A stretch of DNA of 58,292 nucleotides from Myxococcota bacterium (GTDB taxonomy: Bacteria > Myxococcota_A > UBA796 > UBA2385): contig JAKLKF010000034.1 of assembly GCA_023150805.1 (NCBI GenBank), positions 1 to 58,292 of the forward strand, in the 5' to 3' direction. Position 1 is the first letter of the stretch. Every line of letters begins with the position of its first letter. A model generated the notes under the pieces. The model saw only the letters and a list, made by a program, of their open reading frames with translations, had not been told where the DNA came from and did no database searches. Below are positions 32,164-39,816 of the stretch, piece by piece. The translations under genes and the position numbers were made by a program.

Positions 32164-35100
32164 ATGAGCGAGTTCGACTCCATCCTCGCCCGCAGCCGGG
32201 CGCCCGGCCGCTTCGTCGAGCGTCGCCGCTTCAGCCTCTCGCGCGAGAAGGCCGTCGAGAAGCTGCGCGAGTTCTCGCTGCGCCACCCCGAGCAGTACAT
32301 CCTGGAGCTGGTCCAGGCGGCCGTGTTCGCCGGCGCCCGCTGGATCGCCATCGACGTGTCCTCCGAGCGCCTGTTCTTCGCCTGGGTCGGCGGGCGGTCC
32401 TTCCAGCGCGCCGAGCTGGAGAACGTCTTCGACTACCTGTTCGCCGACCGGGCCGCGGCCGAGACCCGCCACCTGGTGCAGCTCGCCGTGGCGCTCAACG
32501 CCCTGCTGCAGCGCCGGCCCCGGGAGGTGCGGGTCGAGAGCGGCGACGGCACGGCGGCGGGAACGGTGCGCATGGACCTGGACCGCGACGGCAAGGGGCA
32601 GCTCGGGCAGCCCGAGGAGGCCTTCCAGGGCACCTACCTGGTGGTGGAGCACGGCACCTCCTGGTCCGCTCGCTTCTCGGGCGAGGACTTCACCAAGGAG
32701 CAGGGCCTGGTCGAGGAGCGCTGCCAGTACAGCCCGGTGCCCATCCTGCTCAACTACCGGGCGCCCTTCGGCTACCGGGCCAACCGCGAGATCCGCCTGT
32801 ACGGCGCCGACCACGCCGTCAGCTTCGACCAGGACGGGCGCCGCGGCGCCCGGGGCCTGCCCTCGGTGTCCGCCCCCGCCCGCGAGGACGGCGTGCGGCT
32901 GGTGGTGGGCGGGGTCTGGATCACGACCCGCCGCATCGACGAGCTGGGCCGCGTGCCGGGCCGGGGGGGGGAGCCTCGCCACCTGGTGGGGGTGGTCTGC
33001 GATGACCGGCTGCGCAAGACGGCCGACCAGGGCGACATCGTCCAGGACGCGCGCTTCGTGGACATGCTGCACGCGGTGCAGCCCCTCGCCACTGCCCTGA
33101 TCCGCGGCGCGCCGGGCCTGTCTGGCTACAGCCCGCCGGACCTTCCCCGCCGGGTCGCCGAGGCGGCCAAGGCCGGTCCGACCCGCGCCGCCGGGCCCGA
33201 GCCCCTGCCCCTGCCCTCGCCCATCCCCCAGGTGGCGCCGCGCCCGGAGCTGGAGCTGGAGCACCTGGTCGGCCTGCCGCCGGGCACGCCGGTCTTCTGG
33301 ATCGACCCGACCACGGCCGACGCGCTGGGCGGCGGCGCCGACCCCGATCGCTTCCCCTACCGGCTGCTCCTGCTCAGCCCCGGGCAGGCGGTCAGCCTGT
33401 CCCGCGCGGCGCCGCGCCTGTCGCTGGGCCAGCTCGGCAGCGCCGCGGACGCCGAGTTCGTCGCCCGGGTCGCGGCCCGGCAGGCCGAGGTGCTGCGCGT
33501 GGAGCTGCCCTTCGACGGCAGCGCCGGGCTGGGCGGCCGCGGCCGGCTGGAGCTGCGCCTGCACCTGGTCGGGCCCCGGCCGGCCTGGGGCGTCGAGGGG
33601 CCCCGGGAGGTGCCCATCCACGTGCGGGTCGCGCGGCGCTCGGCCTGGTGCGGCGCCCTGAACCTGGGCCTGCCCGGGGTCAGCGTGCTGGTGGAGCTGG
33701 ACGGCGGCGCCTTCGACGAGCACGCCGGCCCGGCGACGCTCAGCCACCTCGTGCGCCGCAACGCCTGGCGGCTGCTCTCCCACCTGCAGGTCTCGGCGGA
33801 GCCGGACGGCGCCGCGCCCGCGCCGCTGCCTGGCCCGCTGCGTGCGCTGGGGATCGCGGTCCTGGCCGCGGGCCTGGTGCCCCACTTCCACCGCGACGCC
33901 ACGGGGGTGCGGCTCGCCGCCAGGCTGCCGTCGGACTGGGGCCCGCTGGCCGCGGCGCTCGCGGCGCTGCCCCTGGCGCAGGCGGTCGACGGCCCCCTCC
34001 GCCTGCGTGACCTCGTCGACCTGGTGACCGGCGAGGGCGCCCCCCCGGCGCCCGCGGCCGGGACCACCGACCGCCCGCTCCCCCGGGTGCGCGACCTGCG
34101 CGACCCCGCCGACCTGGCCCTGCTCGCCCCGCTCGAGCAGCGGCTGGGCCCCGGCCACCTGCGGGTCGCGGGCCAGGACGGCCGCGCCCTGCTGGCCGTC
34201 GCCCAGGACGGGCTGGGCATCACCGCCCGGTGGTCGCGCTGGCAGGTCGATCACGCCTCCCCCGGCCCCCACGTCCGGGCGATGCTCTGGGTGGCCGACA
34301 GCCTGGCGCCGACGCTGCGCCTGGCAGGGTGGACGCTGCTGCCTCCCCCCTTCCCGGGCATCGCCCTGGCCGTGCGGGACCCCGGCGAGCTGCCGGACCT
34401 GCGAGGGGGGCTGCGCCTGCTCTACGAGGAGCTGGCCCGCGCCGTCCGCGAGGACCAGTGGGCCGGCCTGCTGCCGGACCCCGAGCTGGTGGACCGCGCC
34501 CGCCAGCTCGGCCGCCTGGCGCTGATCGGCCTCGCCGCCGCGACCGGGCACCTGGCCGGACGGGTGCTGCCGGCCAGCGACGGCGTCGGGTGGCGGCGCC
34601 TGGACGAGCTGTCCGCCGACGGCGCCCTGCGCATCGCGCCCCGCCACGGCCCACGGGTCGCCGAGGCCGACACCGTGCTGCTCACCTGGGACGAGCTGCG
34701 CTCGCTGGAGGCCGCCGGCCTGCCCCTGCCGCTGCGCTTCGACGACGCTCCCGAGGTCTGGGACGGCCTGGTCGACCCTCCCCCCGAGCAGCCGGTGGGC
34801 ACGCCTGGCGCCCACGGCTGGCTGATCCGGGAGCGGCTGCGCGTCCCGGGCCTGGACGGGTGGCTGGGCCTGCGCTGGCCCTACGACCCGACCTCGGCCG
34901 TCCTGCTCCAGCAGAGCGGCGAGCTGCTGGCCCTCACCCAGGTGGATCGGCACGTGCCCTGCCACGGCCTGGCCTGGACGACCGGCGCCACCGACACGGT
35001 CAGCAGCGTGCAGCGGGACCTGCTGGAGCTCGCGCGGCTGCACCTGTACCAGCAGCTCGCCGAGCGGCTGGCCGGCGGCTCCGACCCGTCCTGGGCGGCC

Positions 35101-35685
35101 GAGGCCGAGCGCTACGCCCTCGACTTCGCCGTCCAGGCCTGGCGGGACCGGCAGGTCCGCCACCCCGAGGGCACGGCGGGGCGCCTGCTCGCCACCTTGC
35201 GGCTGCAGGATCCCCAGGGCCGGCCGCTGGGCAGCCTGGAGGCCTGGCTGGCGCGAGAGCCCGAGCAGCGGCCGACCCCCGCCGGGCACGCCGCCCGCTA
35301 CCTTGGGGTGCGGCAGGCCGAGGCCGGCGCAGAGCCCGCGCGCGGGGACTACGAGGCGGCCCTGGCGGGCCTGGAGCGACGCCTCTCGCGGGCGCTGTCC
35401 CTGGCCGGCCGGGAGCCCGACCTCCGCTGCTTCTTCACCCGCAAGGAGCTGGGCCCGCGCCGGCCGCCGGTGCGGATCCTCGACGGGGCCAGCCACCACG
35501 GCACGGTGAGCCTGGAGCTCAACGAGCACCACCCGCTGGTGTACACCGCCCTGGCCGAGGCCGGGGACGCCCGGGAGATCCTCCTGCTGGAGGCGGCGCG
35601 CCTGGCGATCCAGGTGGTGCGGGAGCGAGAGGGGGCGGTGGACCTGCCCCAGGTCCACCAGCTCCTGGCGGCGCAGAGAGGATGA
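32164..35685 (+). CDS. Large GHKL-like partner protein with degenerate ATP site
   Basis: 1173 aa, ATG start. Residues 27-215 follow the layout of the GHKL domain of the gene before it: N-box-like ILELVQAAVFAGA (E48 kept, asparagine replaced by A52), no DxGxG (region reads FFAWVGGRSF), a helix with HLVQLAVALNALLQ, GTYLVVEHG (GTxV motif at 156), and YSPVPILLN, the usual exit strand. The C-terminus repeats the partner's motif as LNEHHPLVYTALAEAG at 1119-1134. The middle 850 residues are alpha/beta without recognisable catalytic motifs; several WxLL and RLAARLP-type segments suggest repeated folds. ATP hydrolysis looks unlikely. Encoded 15 bp after the intact ATPase, so the two probably act as a complex. 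Confidence 0.8.
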   Translation: MSEFDSILARSRAPGRFVERRRFSLSREKAVEKLREFSLRHPEQYILELVQAAVFAGARWIAIDVSSERLFFAWVGGRSFQRAELENVFDYLFADRAAAETRHLVQLAVALNALLQRRPREVRVESGDGTAAGTVRMDLDRDGKGQLGQPEEAFQGTYLVVEHGTSWSARFSGEDFTKEQGLVEERCQYSPVPILLNYRAPFGYRANREIRLYGADHAVSFDQDGRRGARGLPSVSAPAREDGVRLVVGGVWITTRRIDELGRVPGRGGEPRHLVGVVCDDRLRKTADQGDIVQDARFVDMLHAVQPLATALIRGAPGLSGYSPPDLPRRVAEAAKAGPTRAAGPEPLPLPSPIPQVAPRPELELEHLVGLPPGTPVFWIDPTTADALGGGADPDRFPYRLLLLSPGQAVSLSRAAPRLSLGQLGSAADAEFVARVAARQAEVLRVELPFDGSAGLGGRGRLELRLHLVGPRPAWGVEGPREVPIHVRVARRSAWCGALNLGLPGVSVLVELDGGAFDEHAGPATLSHLVRRNAWRLLSHLQVSAEPDGAAPAPLPGPLRALGIAVLAAGLVPHFHRDATGVRLAARLPSDWGPLAAALAALPLAQAVDGPLRLRDLVDLVTGEGAPPAPAAGTTDRPLPRVRDLRDPADLALLAPLEQRLGPGHLRVAGQDGRALLAVAQDGLGITARWSRWQVDHASPGPHVRAMLWVADSLAPTLRLAGWTLLPPPFPGIALAVRDPGELPDLRGGLRLLYEELARAVREDQWAGLLPDPELVDRARQLGRLALIGLAAATGHLAGRVLPASDGVGWRRLDELSADGALRIAPRHGPRVAEADTVLLTWDELRSLEAAGLPLPLRFDDAPEVWDGLVDPPPEQPVGTPGAHGWLIRERLRVPGLDGWLGLRWPYDPTSAVLLQQSGELLALTQVDRHVPCHGLAWTTGATDTVSSVQRDLLELARLHLYQQLAERLAGGSDPSWAAEAERYALDFAVQAWRDRQVRHPEGTAGRLLATLRLQDPQGRPLGSLEAWLAREPEQRPTPAGHAARYLGVRQAEAGAEPARGDYEAALAGLERRLSRALSLAGREPDLRCFFTRKELGPRRPPVRILDGASHHGTVSLELNEHHPLVYTALAEAGDAREILLLEAARLAIQVVREREGAVDLPQVHQLLAAQRG

Positions 35686-35699
35686 GCTAGGCTGGCAGG

Positions 35700-37517
35700 A
35701 TGCCGTCTCCAAGCCCATTCCTGCCCGCCGTCCCCTCCACCTCGACGCCTCCCCTCCCCCGGTCGGCCCTGCTGCTGCTGTGGACCGCCCTGCTGGCCTG
35801 CGACGGGGGCAAGGACGGCGACGGCGACGGCGGCGACGGCGGCAGCCCCGACGGCGGCGCCGACGGGGGGCTCACCGATGGCGGTGGCAGCGACGGGGGG
35901 ACCACCGACGGAGGTGGCAGCGACGGGGGGACCACCGACGGCGGAGCCGATGGCGGCACCACCGACGGGGGCACCACCGACGGGGGCACCACCGACGGGG
36001 GCACCACCGACGGGGGGACCTCCAGCGACGCACCCGAGCTCGCGGCCGGCGAGGCCGAGACCCTGCCCGTGCCCACGGCGACGGGGCTTCCGCCGGTGAC
36101 CGGCTTCACCGTCAACGCCGACGTGCAGCCGCATGGACAGCCCTGCGCGTGGCGGGTGGACTACGGCACCACCGAGGCGCTGGGATCCTCGACGGAGGAC
36201 CGGGCCCTGCCGCCTCGCCTGGACGCCTGGTTCCGCGAGACCTGGTCCGAGGACACCAACGGCTGGCGTTCGGGCATCTACGGCGCCCAGCTCTCCCACG
36301 TCAGCGAGGGAGGGCCCGACGGGGGGCCCTTCGTCCGCTACACCGACGACGGCACGCGGGGCAACGACACCAACCACCTCGACGGCATCGGCATCATCCA
36401 CCTGGGCCTGTACGGCTACATCGGGACCTACGACGACGGCCCGGACGACCCGCTCTACCTGGGCGGCGGCTTCCCCGATCTGCGCGGGGCCCGCTTCTCG
36501 ATGGACCTGCGGGGGGTGGACTGGGAGCCGCACGGCACCGAGATCGGCACCTGGATCCAGGCCTACCGCGACCCCTCGGTGGTCGAGGTCGTGCCCGAGG
36601 ACAGCCGGTACCCCAACTGGGCGTTCACGGGGTCGCCGCTGACGGACCACCTGAGCTCCGGCGAGTGGGAGCGTGCCGAGTGGACCCTGGACAGCCGCAC
36701 CCAGGACTGGACCTTCGCCGGCGCCAACGGCGGCCGCCTGCTCTACGACTACGGCGAGCTCGAAGCCCTGCTGTCCGCCGTCAACGTCAACCTCTTCCCG
36801 ATCCAGATCCTCTACGTCGACCTCTACGACCAGCCGCGCGGCGCCATCGACTACGACAACCTGGAGATCCGCTTCCGCCAGCACTCGGTGCTCGCCACCT
36901 CCAACGGCGGGCGCCTGGTGGAGGCGCCGTCCGGCGGCACGGACACCACCACGCTGACCGACGGCTGGCGCAACGGCCCCGACCACGAGTGGGCCAGCCC
37001 CGCCTCGCCCACCGCCCCGGTCGAGCTGGTCTACGCCTTCGAGGACCCGATCACCCTCTACTCCTTCACCATCCACAACTCGACCACCTGGCCCAGCGAC
37101 CGCGTCCGGGTGCTGGTCTCGCCCGACAGCGGCAAGACCTGGGAGCAGGTCGGGGGTGGAGCCGTGCCGCCCGTCCACCCCAACGGCGCCAACTACCTGT
37201 TCCTGCGCAAGGCGAAGTACACCAAGGTCGAGGGCGTCAACACCTGGTCGCCGCTCTACGACGACCCCGTCGACATGCTCAAGGTGTCGATCGAGTCCGG
37301 CCACCAGGCCGAGTACTGGGGCCTGGGCGAGATCGAGGCCTTCGGCCTGGGCGCGGTGCAGGAGACAGAGGACGACTGGGTCGCCGTGAGCCGCGACGTG
37401 CTGGTCGAGCCGGGCACCTGGCACTACCAGGTCCAGCTCACCTGTCGCGACGGCAGCGCCAGCGGACCGCTGCAGACCGTCGAGGTGCCCGCGCTGACCA
37501 GCGCCACGGGGGGCTGA
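35700..37517 (+). CDS. Large lipoprotein with DGG repeat tether and discoidin-like C-terminus
   Basis: 605 aa. Lipoprotein signal with lipobox LLAC near residue 36, then a 75-residue tether of Asp/Gly/Thr repeats (DGGTT). Residues about 120-400 are beta-rich: a FRETWSEDTNGWRSGIYG segment, a laminin-G-like jelly-roll look with FVRYTDDGTRGND, and RGARFSMDLRGVDW. Residues 410-540 look like an F5/8-type (discoidin) sugar-binding domain: YAFEDPITLYSFTIHNS, RVRVLVSPDSGKTWEQV, ITNYLFLRKAKYTK-like. The last 50 residues form a fibronectin-like strand set (TWHYQVQLTCRDGSASGP). It is probably a surface adhesin or glycan-binding protein. It follows the GHKL pair by 14 bp, yet has its own signal, so shared function is uncertain. 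Confidence 0.8.
   Translation: MPSPSPFLPAVPSTSTPPLPRSALLLLWTALLACDGGKDGDGDGGDGGSPDGGADGGLTDGGGSDGGTTDGGGSDGGTTDGGADGGTTDGGTTDGGTTDGGTTDGGTSSDAPELAAGEAETLPVPTATGLPPVTGFTVNADVQPHGQPCAWRVDYGTTEALGSSTEDRALPPRLDAWFRETWSEDTNGWRSGIYGAQLSHVSEGGPDGGPFVRYTDDGTRGNDTNHLDGIGIIHLGLYGYIGTYDDGPDDPLYLGGGFPDLRGARFSMDLRGVDWEPHGTEIGTWIQAYRDPSVVEVVPEDSRYPNWAFTGSPLTDHLSSGEWERAEWTLDSRTQDWTFAGANGGRLLYDYGELEALLSAVNVNLFPIQILYVDLYDQPRGAIDYDNLEIRFRQHSVLATSNGGRLVEAPSGGTDTTTLTDGWRNGPDHEWASPASPTAPVELVYAFEDPITLYSFTIHNSTTWPSDRVRVLVSPDSGKTWEQVGGGAVPPVHPNGANYLFLRKAKYTKVEGVNTWSPLYDDPVDMLKVSIESGHQAEYWGLGEIEAFGLGAVQETEDDWVAVSRDVLVEPGTWHYQVQLTCRDGSASGPLQTVEVPALTSATGG
35805..36021 (+). repeat. Tandem 15-bp and 30-bp repeats coding DGG tether
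   Basis: Two copies of a 30-bp unit at 35881-35940 and four of a 15-bp unit (GACGGGGGCACCACC) up to about 36021, coding Asp-Gly-Gly-Thr/Ser runs between the lipid anchor and the folded domain. Confidence 0.8.
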
Positions 37518-37524
37518 GCGGCCG

Positions 37525-37542
37525 GGCGGCCGACGGGCCGCC
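37525..37542. terminator. Hairpin between convergent genes
   Basis: GGCGGCC, loop GACG, GGCCGCC: a perfect 7-bp stem in the 37-bp gap between two facing stop codons, followed by the palindrome TCCCGGGA. No T-tract. Confidence 0.4.
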
Positions 37543-37554
37543 TCCCGGGAGGGC

Positions 37555-38562
37555 CTACAGGCTGCGGGTGCCCACCGCGACCGGCCGCAGCGGCACCACG
37601 ATGGTCTCGGCGCCGGCGGCCACGCTCCAGGCCCGCAGCGGATCCACCGCGGCGGGCGAGGCGGCGAGGCGGCGCTCGCGGAAGATCGCCATCCCTGGCG
37701 GCGGCCGCTCGTGAGGCGGAGGTGGGAGCCAGGGATCGCGGTGGCCTGCGGCGTGGGCCTCGCCGGAGAGCTGCTCCAGGGCCAGGTGCAGGACCAGGGC
37801 GCCGCGGGCCGCCGCGGGCGCGCCCTCGGGCAGGGCCAGGCCCGGGAACCAGAAGGGCCCGATCTCGCCCCGGGACAGGCGCACCACCGGCCCCGACAGC
37901 GCCGCCTCGACGCTGGACTGCAGCGCCAGCAGCGGCGTCGTGGCGTGCCGGGTGAGCAGGTGCTGCAGTCCGGCCGCCGCCTCCAGCCGGGCGCCGTCGC
38001 GCCGGTGGAAGGTCCCGTCTCGCAGCCGGGTCGGCGGCAGGGCCAGGTCGATCCGCAGCCGCAGCCAGCGCCCATCGGGCGCGACCCGGTCGTAGGTGAG
38101 CAGGACGTCCGCGGTCCGACCCTCCCGCCGCAGGGCCGCCTCCAGCCGGGTCAGGGGCAGCAGCGGCCCGGCCCGCAGGAAGCGGTGCAGCGCGGTGCGC
38201 GCCTGGAGACGCGCGCCCAGGGCCGGATCCAGGGCCGCGGCGCGGGCCAGCTCCTCCTCGCCGGGCTCGCCCTCGGCCGCGCCGGGCGCCCGCGCCAGCT
38301 CCGCCTCGGCCCGCGCGCGCTCCAGCCAGGTCCAGCCCGGCATGCCCGACCGCGGGTCCACCGCGGCCGGCGCCAGCACGTCCCCCGACAGGGCCGGGTC
38401 CAGCGCCTGCAGGTGGTGCAGCGCCTCGGCCAGCGGCACGAAGGCGTCGTGGGGCGCCAGCGCGTGCAGGCCGGCCGCGAGCGCGCGGAGGTAGGGGCCC
38501 GCGCGCTCCGCGGGCAGGTCCAGGCCCGCGCCGGAGGAGGAGGGGGGTCCCGGGTCCGACAT
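37555..38562 (-). CDS. Hypothetical protein paired with coiled-coil gene
   Basis: 335 aa from ATG at 38562, eight bases after the coiled-coil gene stop. Not recognised. The first half is helical and Ala/Leu-rich (LRALAAGLHALAPHDAFVPL, EALHHLQALDPALSG, ARARAEAELARAPG). From about 140 to 335 it is alpha/beta: LTYDRVAPDGRWLRLRIDLAL, LLALQSSVEAALSGPVVRLSRGE, GPFWFPGLALPEG, and a C-terminal ETIVVPLRPVAVGTRSL. No signal peptide. Together with the next gene upstream it forms a two-gene minus-strand unit divergent from the macro/SIR2 gene. Confidence 0.65.
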   Translation of the reverse strand: MSDPGPPSSSGAGLDLPAERAGPYLRALAAGLHALAPHDAFVPLAEALHHLQALDPALSGDVLAPAAVDPRSGMPGWTWLERARAEAELARAPGAAEGEPGEEELARAAALDPALGARLQARTALHRFLRAGPLLPLTRLEAALRREGRTADVLLTYDRVAPDGRWLRLRIDLALPPTRLRDGTFHRRDGARLEAAAGLQHLLTRHATTPLLALQSSVEAALSGPVVRLSRGEIGPFWFPGLALPEGAPAAARGALVLHLALEQLSGEAHAAGHRDPWLPPPPHERPPPGMAIFRERRLAASPAAVDPLRAWSVAAGAETIVVPLRPVAVGTRSL

Positions 38563-38570
38563 GCGTCCGC

Positions 38571-39692
38571 CTACAGCGTCCGCCCGAGGGCCTGGTCCAC
38601 CTCCGCCTCGGCCGCCTCCCGCAGCGCCTGCTCGGCGAGCGCGCGCGCCCGCTCCCGGCTCACCAGCTCCAGGGCGCCGGTCAGCGCCTCGCCCTCCACC
38701 TCGCCCTGGGCCTCCAGGCGCCGCGACAGCGCGGGCAGCACCTCGGTGAGCAGGGCCTGGGACTGGCGGACGTGCTCCTCGGCCGCCTCCATCGCCAGGC
38801 CCAGCTCGGCCAGGGACTGCTGCAGCTCGGCCACCACCACCGGCGCGTCCGCCGCCATCCCCAGCGCCTGGATGCGGCGCCCGGCGCTGTCCAGGGTGGC
38901 GGTCGCGGCCGTCACGAAGCGCGCCATGTCCTCGTGCAGCGAGAGCACCGTGTCCCGGAGCTGCCGGGCGGGCTCGATGTGCTGGCGGCACAGCCGGGCC
39001 CGCGCCATGTGCAGCTCCAGGTCCACCGCCTCGTTGCGCAGGGAGAAGGTCAGGCGATCCAGTCGGCGCTGCCGTTCCTCCGGGCCCAGGTCCCCGGGCC
39101 CGGCCTCCAGTGCCGGGGCCCTGGCCTCCAGTGCCGGGGCCCTGGCCTCCAGTGCCGAGGCCCTGGCCTCCAGTGCCGAGGCCCTGGCCTCCAGTGCCGC
39201 AGCCTCGGCCTCCTGCGCCCGCACCCGCTCGGCCCCCTCCCGCTCCAGCCGGCTGGCGGTGGCGAGCTCCTGGTGCAGCTCGTCGACCTGGTGCTGCAGG
39301 TCGGCGGCGCACAGCCGCAGCTCGTCGGTGAAGGCCGTGGCTCTGCGCAGCTGCAGGCTCGCGGCCTGGTAGCGGGCGATGAGGCCCTCGGTCACCGAGC
39401 GGCGCTCGAGCATCGTGCGGCGGCGCGAGAGCTGCCGGGTCAGGGCCGCCAGCAGGCCGCTCTCCCGGCTGCGCGCCTCGATCTCGTCGAGCACCTCCCC
39501 GCCCTGGCGCATCTGGGCCAGCTCGGCCTGCAGGGCCGTCGAGACCTCGCGCTGCTGCCGGACCAGGCGGTCGACCGTGGCCAGGCCCTCGGCCTGCCGC
39601 GCCTGCACCTCCTCCCGCCGACGCGCCAGCGCGGCCTGGCTGGCGCGCAGGCCCAGCGCGGAGGAGGAGGAGGAGGGCGGGCCATCTGCCAT
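38571..39692 (-). CDS. Coiled-coil protein with heptad repeat
   Basis: 373 aa. Starts at ATG 39692 (MADGPPSSSSS); longer in-frame starts have no ribosome site. Almost wholly helical, with long heptad patterns: ALARRREEVQARQAEGL, TALQAELAQMRQGGEVLDEI, DLQHQVDELHQELATASRL. A stretch of five exact seven-residue units (ALEARAS or ALEARAP) lies at about residues 165-200. The second half (residues 210-373) has repeated ELHMARARLCR and AELGLAMEAAEEHVRQSQALL, distantly like bacterial coiled-coil scaffold proteins; a link to TelA-type proteins was considered and not supported. It is cytoplasmic. Its start is only 124 bp from the divergent macro/SIR2 gene. Confidence 0.75.
   Translation of the reverse strand: MADGPPSSSSSALGLRASQAALARRREEVQARQAEGLATVDRLVRQQREVSTALQAELAQMRQGGEVLDEIEARSRESGLLAALTRQLSRRRTMLERRSVTEGLIARYQAASLQLRRATAFTDELRLCAADLQHQVDELHQELATASRLEREGAERVRAQEAEAAALEARASALEARASALEARAPALEARAPALEAGPGDLGPEERQRRLDRLTFSLRNEAVDLELHMARARLCRQHIEPARQLRDTVLSLHEDMARFVTAATATLDSAGRRIQALGMAADAPVVVAELQQSLAELGLAMEAAEEHVRQSQALLTEVLPALSRRLEAQGEVEGEALTGALELVSRERARALAEQALREAAEAEVDQALGRTL
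39102..39206 (-). repeat. Five tandem 21-bp repeats coding heptads
   Basis: Units of GGCCTCCAGTGCCGGGGCCC plus T (plus-strand reading). Copies 1-2 are identical, 3-4 differ by one base (gAgg), and copy 5 is degenerate. Each unit codes exactly one coiled-coil heptad, so copy-number change lengthens the helix without breaking its register. Confidence 0.9.
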
Positions 39693-39816
39693 GGGGCTCC
39701 CGGGCGGGGCGGCGCGCCCGCGGGGCCGGAGCTTGCCGCACCGCAGGTCGAGGCGCAACCCGGGCTGGACCCGCCGCGGCGGAGTAGGAGGGTGCGCTGC
39801 GGAGGCAGGCGAGCCG

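Noticed and set aside
30517..35718. A 1733-codon open frame on the minus strand opposite the GHKL pair
   Set aside because: Low-complexity Gln/Gly/Ala/Arg translation with no motifs; the plus-strand frames carry GHKL motifs and good starts.
39102..39206. 21-bp repeats considered as a regulatory iteron array
   Set aside because: They lie in frame inside a coiled-coil gene and each codes one heptad; no replication gene is near.
38571..39692. Coiled-coil protein as TelA-type toxic anion resistance protein
   Set aside because: Only general helical likeness; the conserved TelA blocks are not visible.
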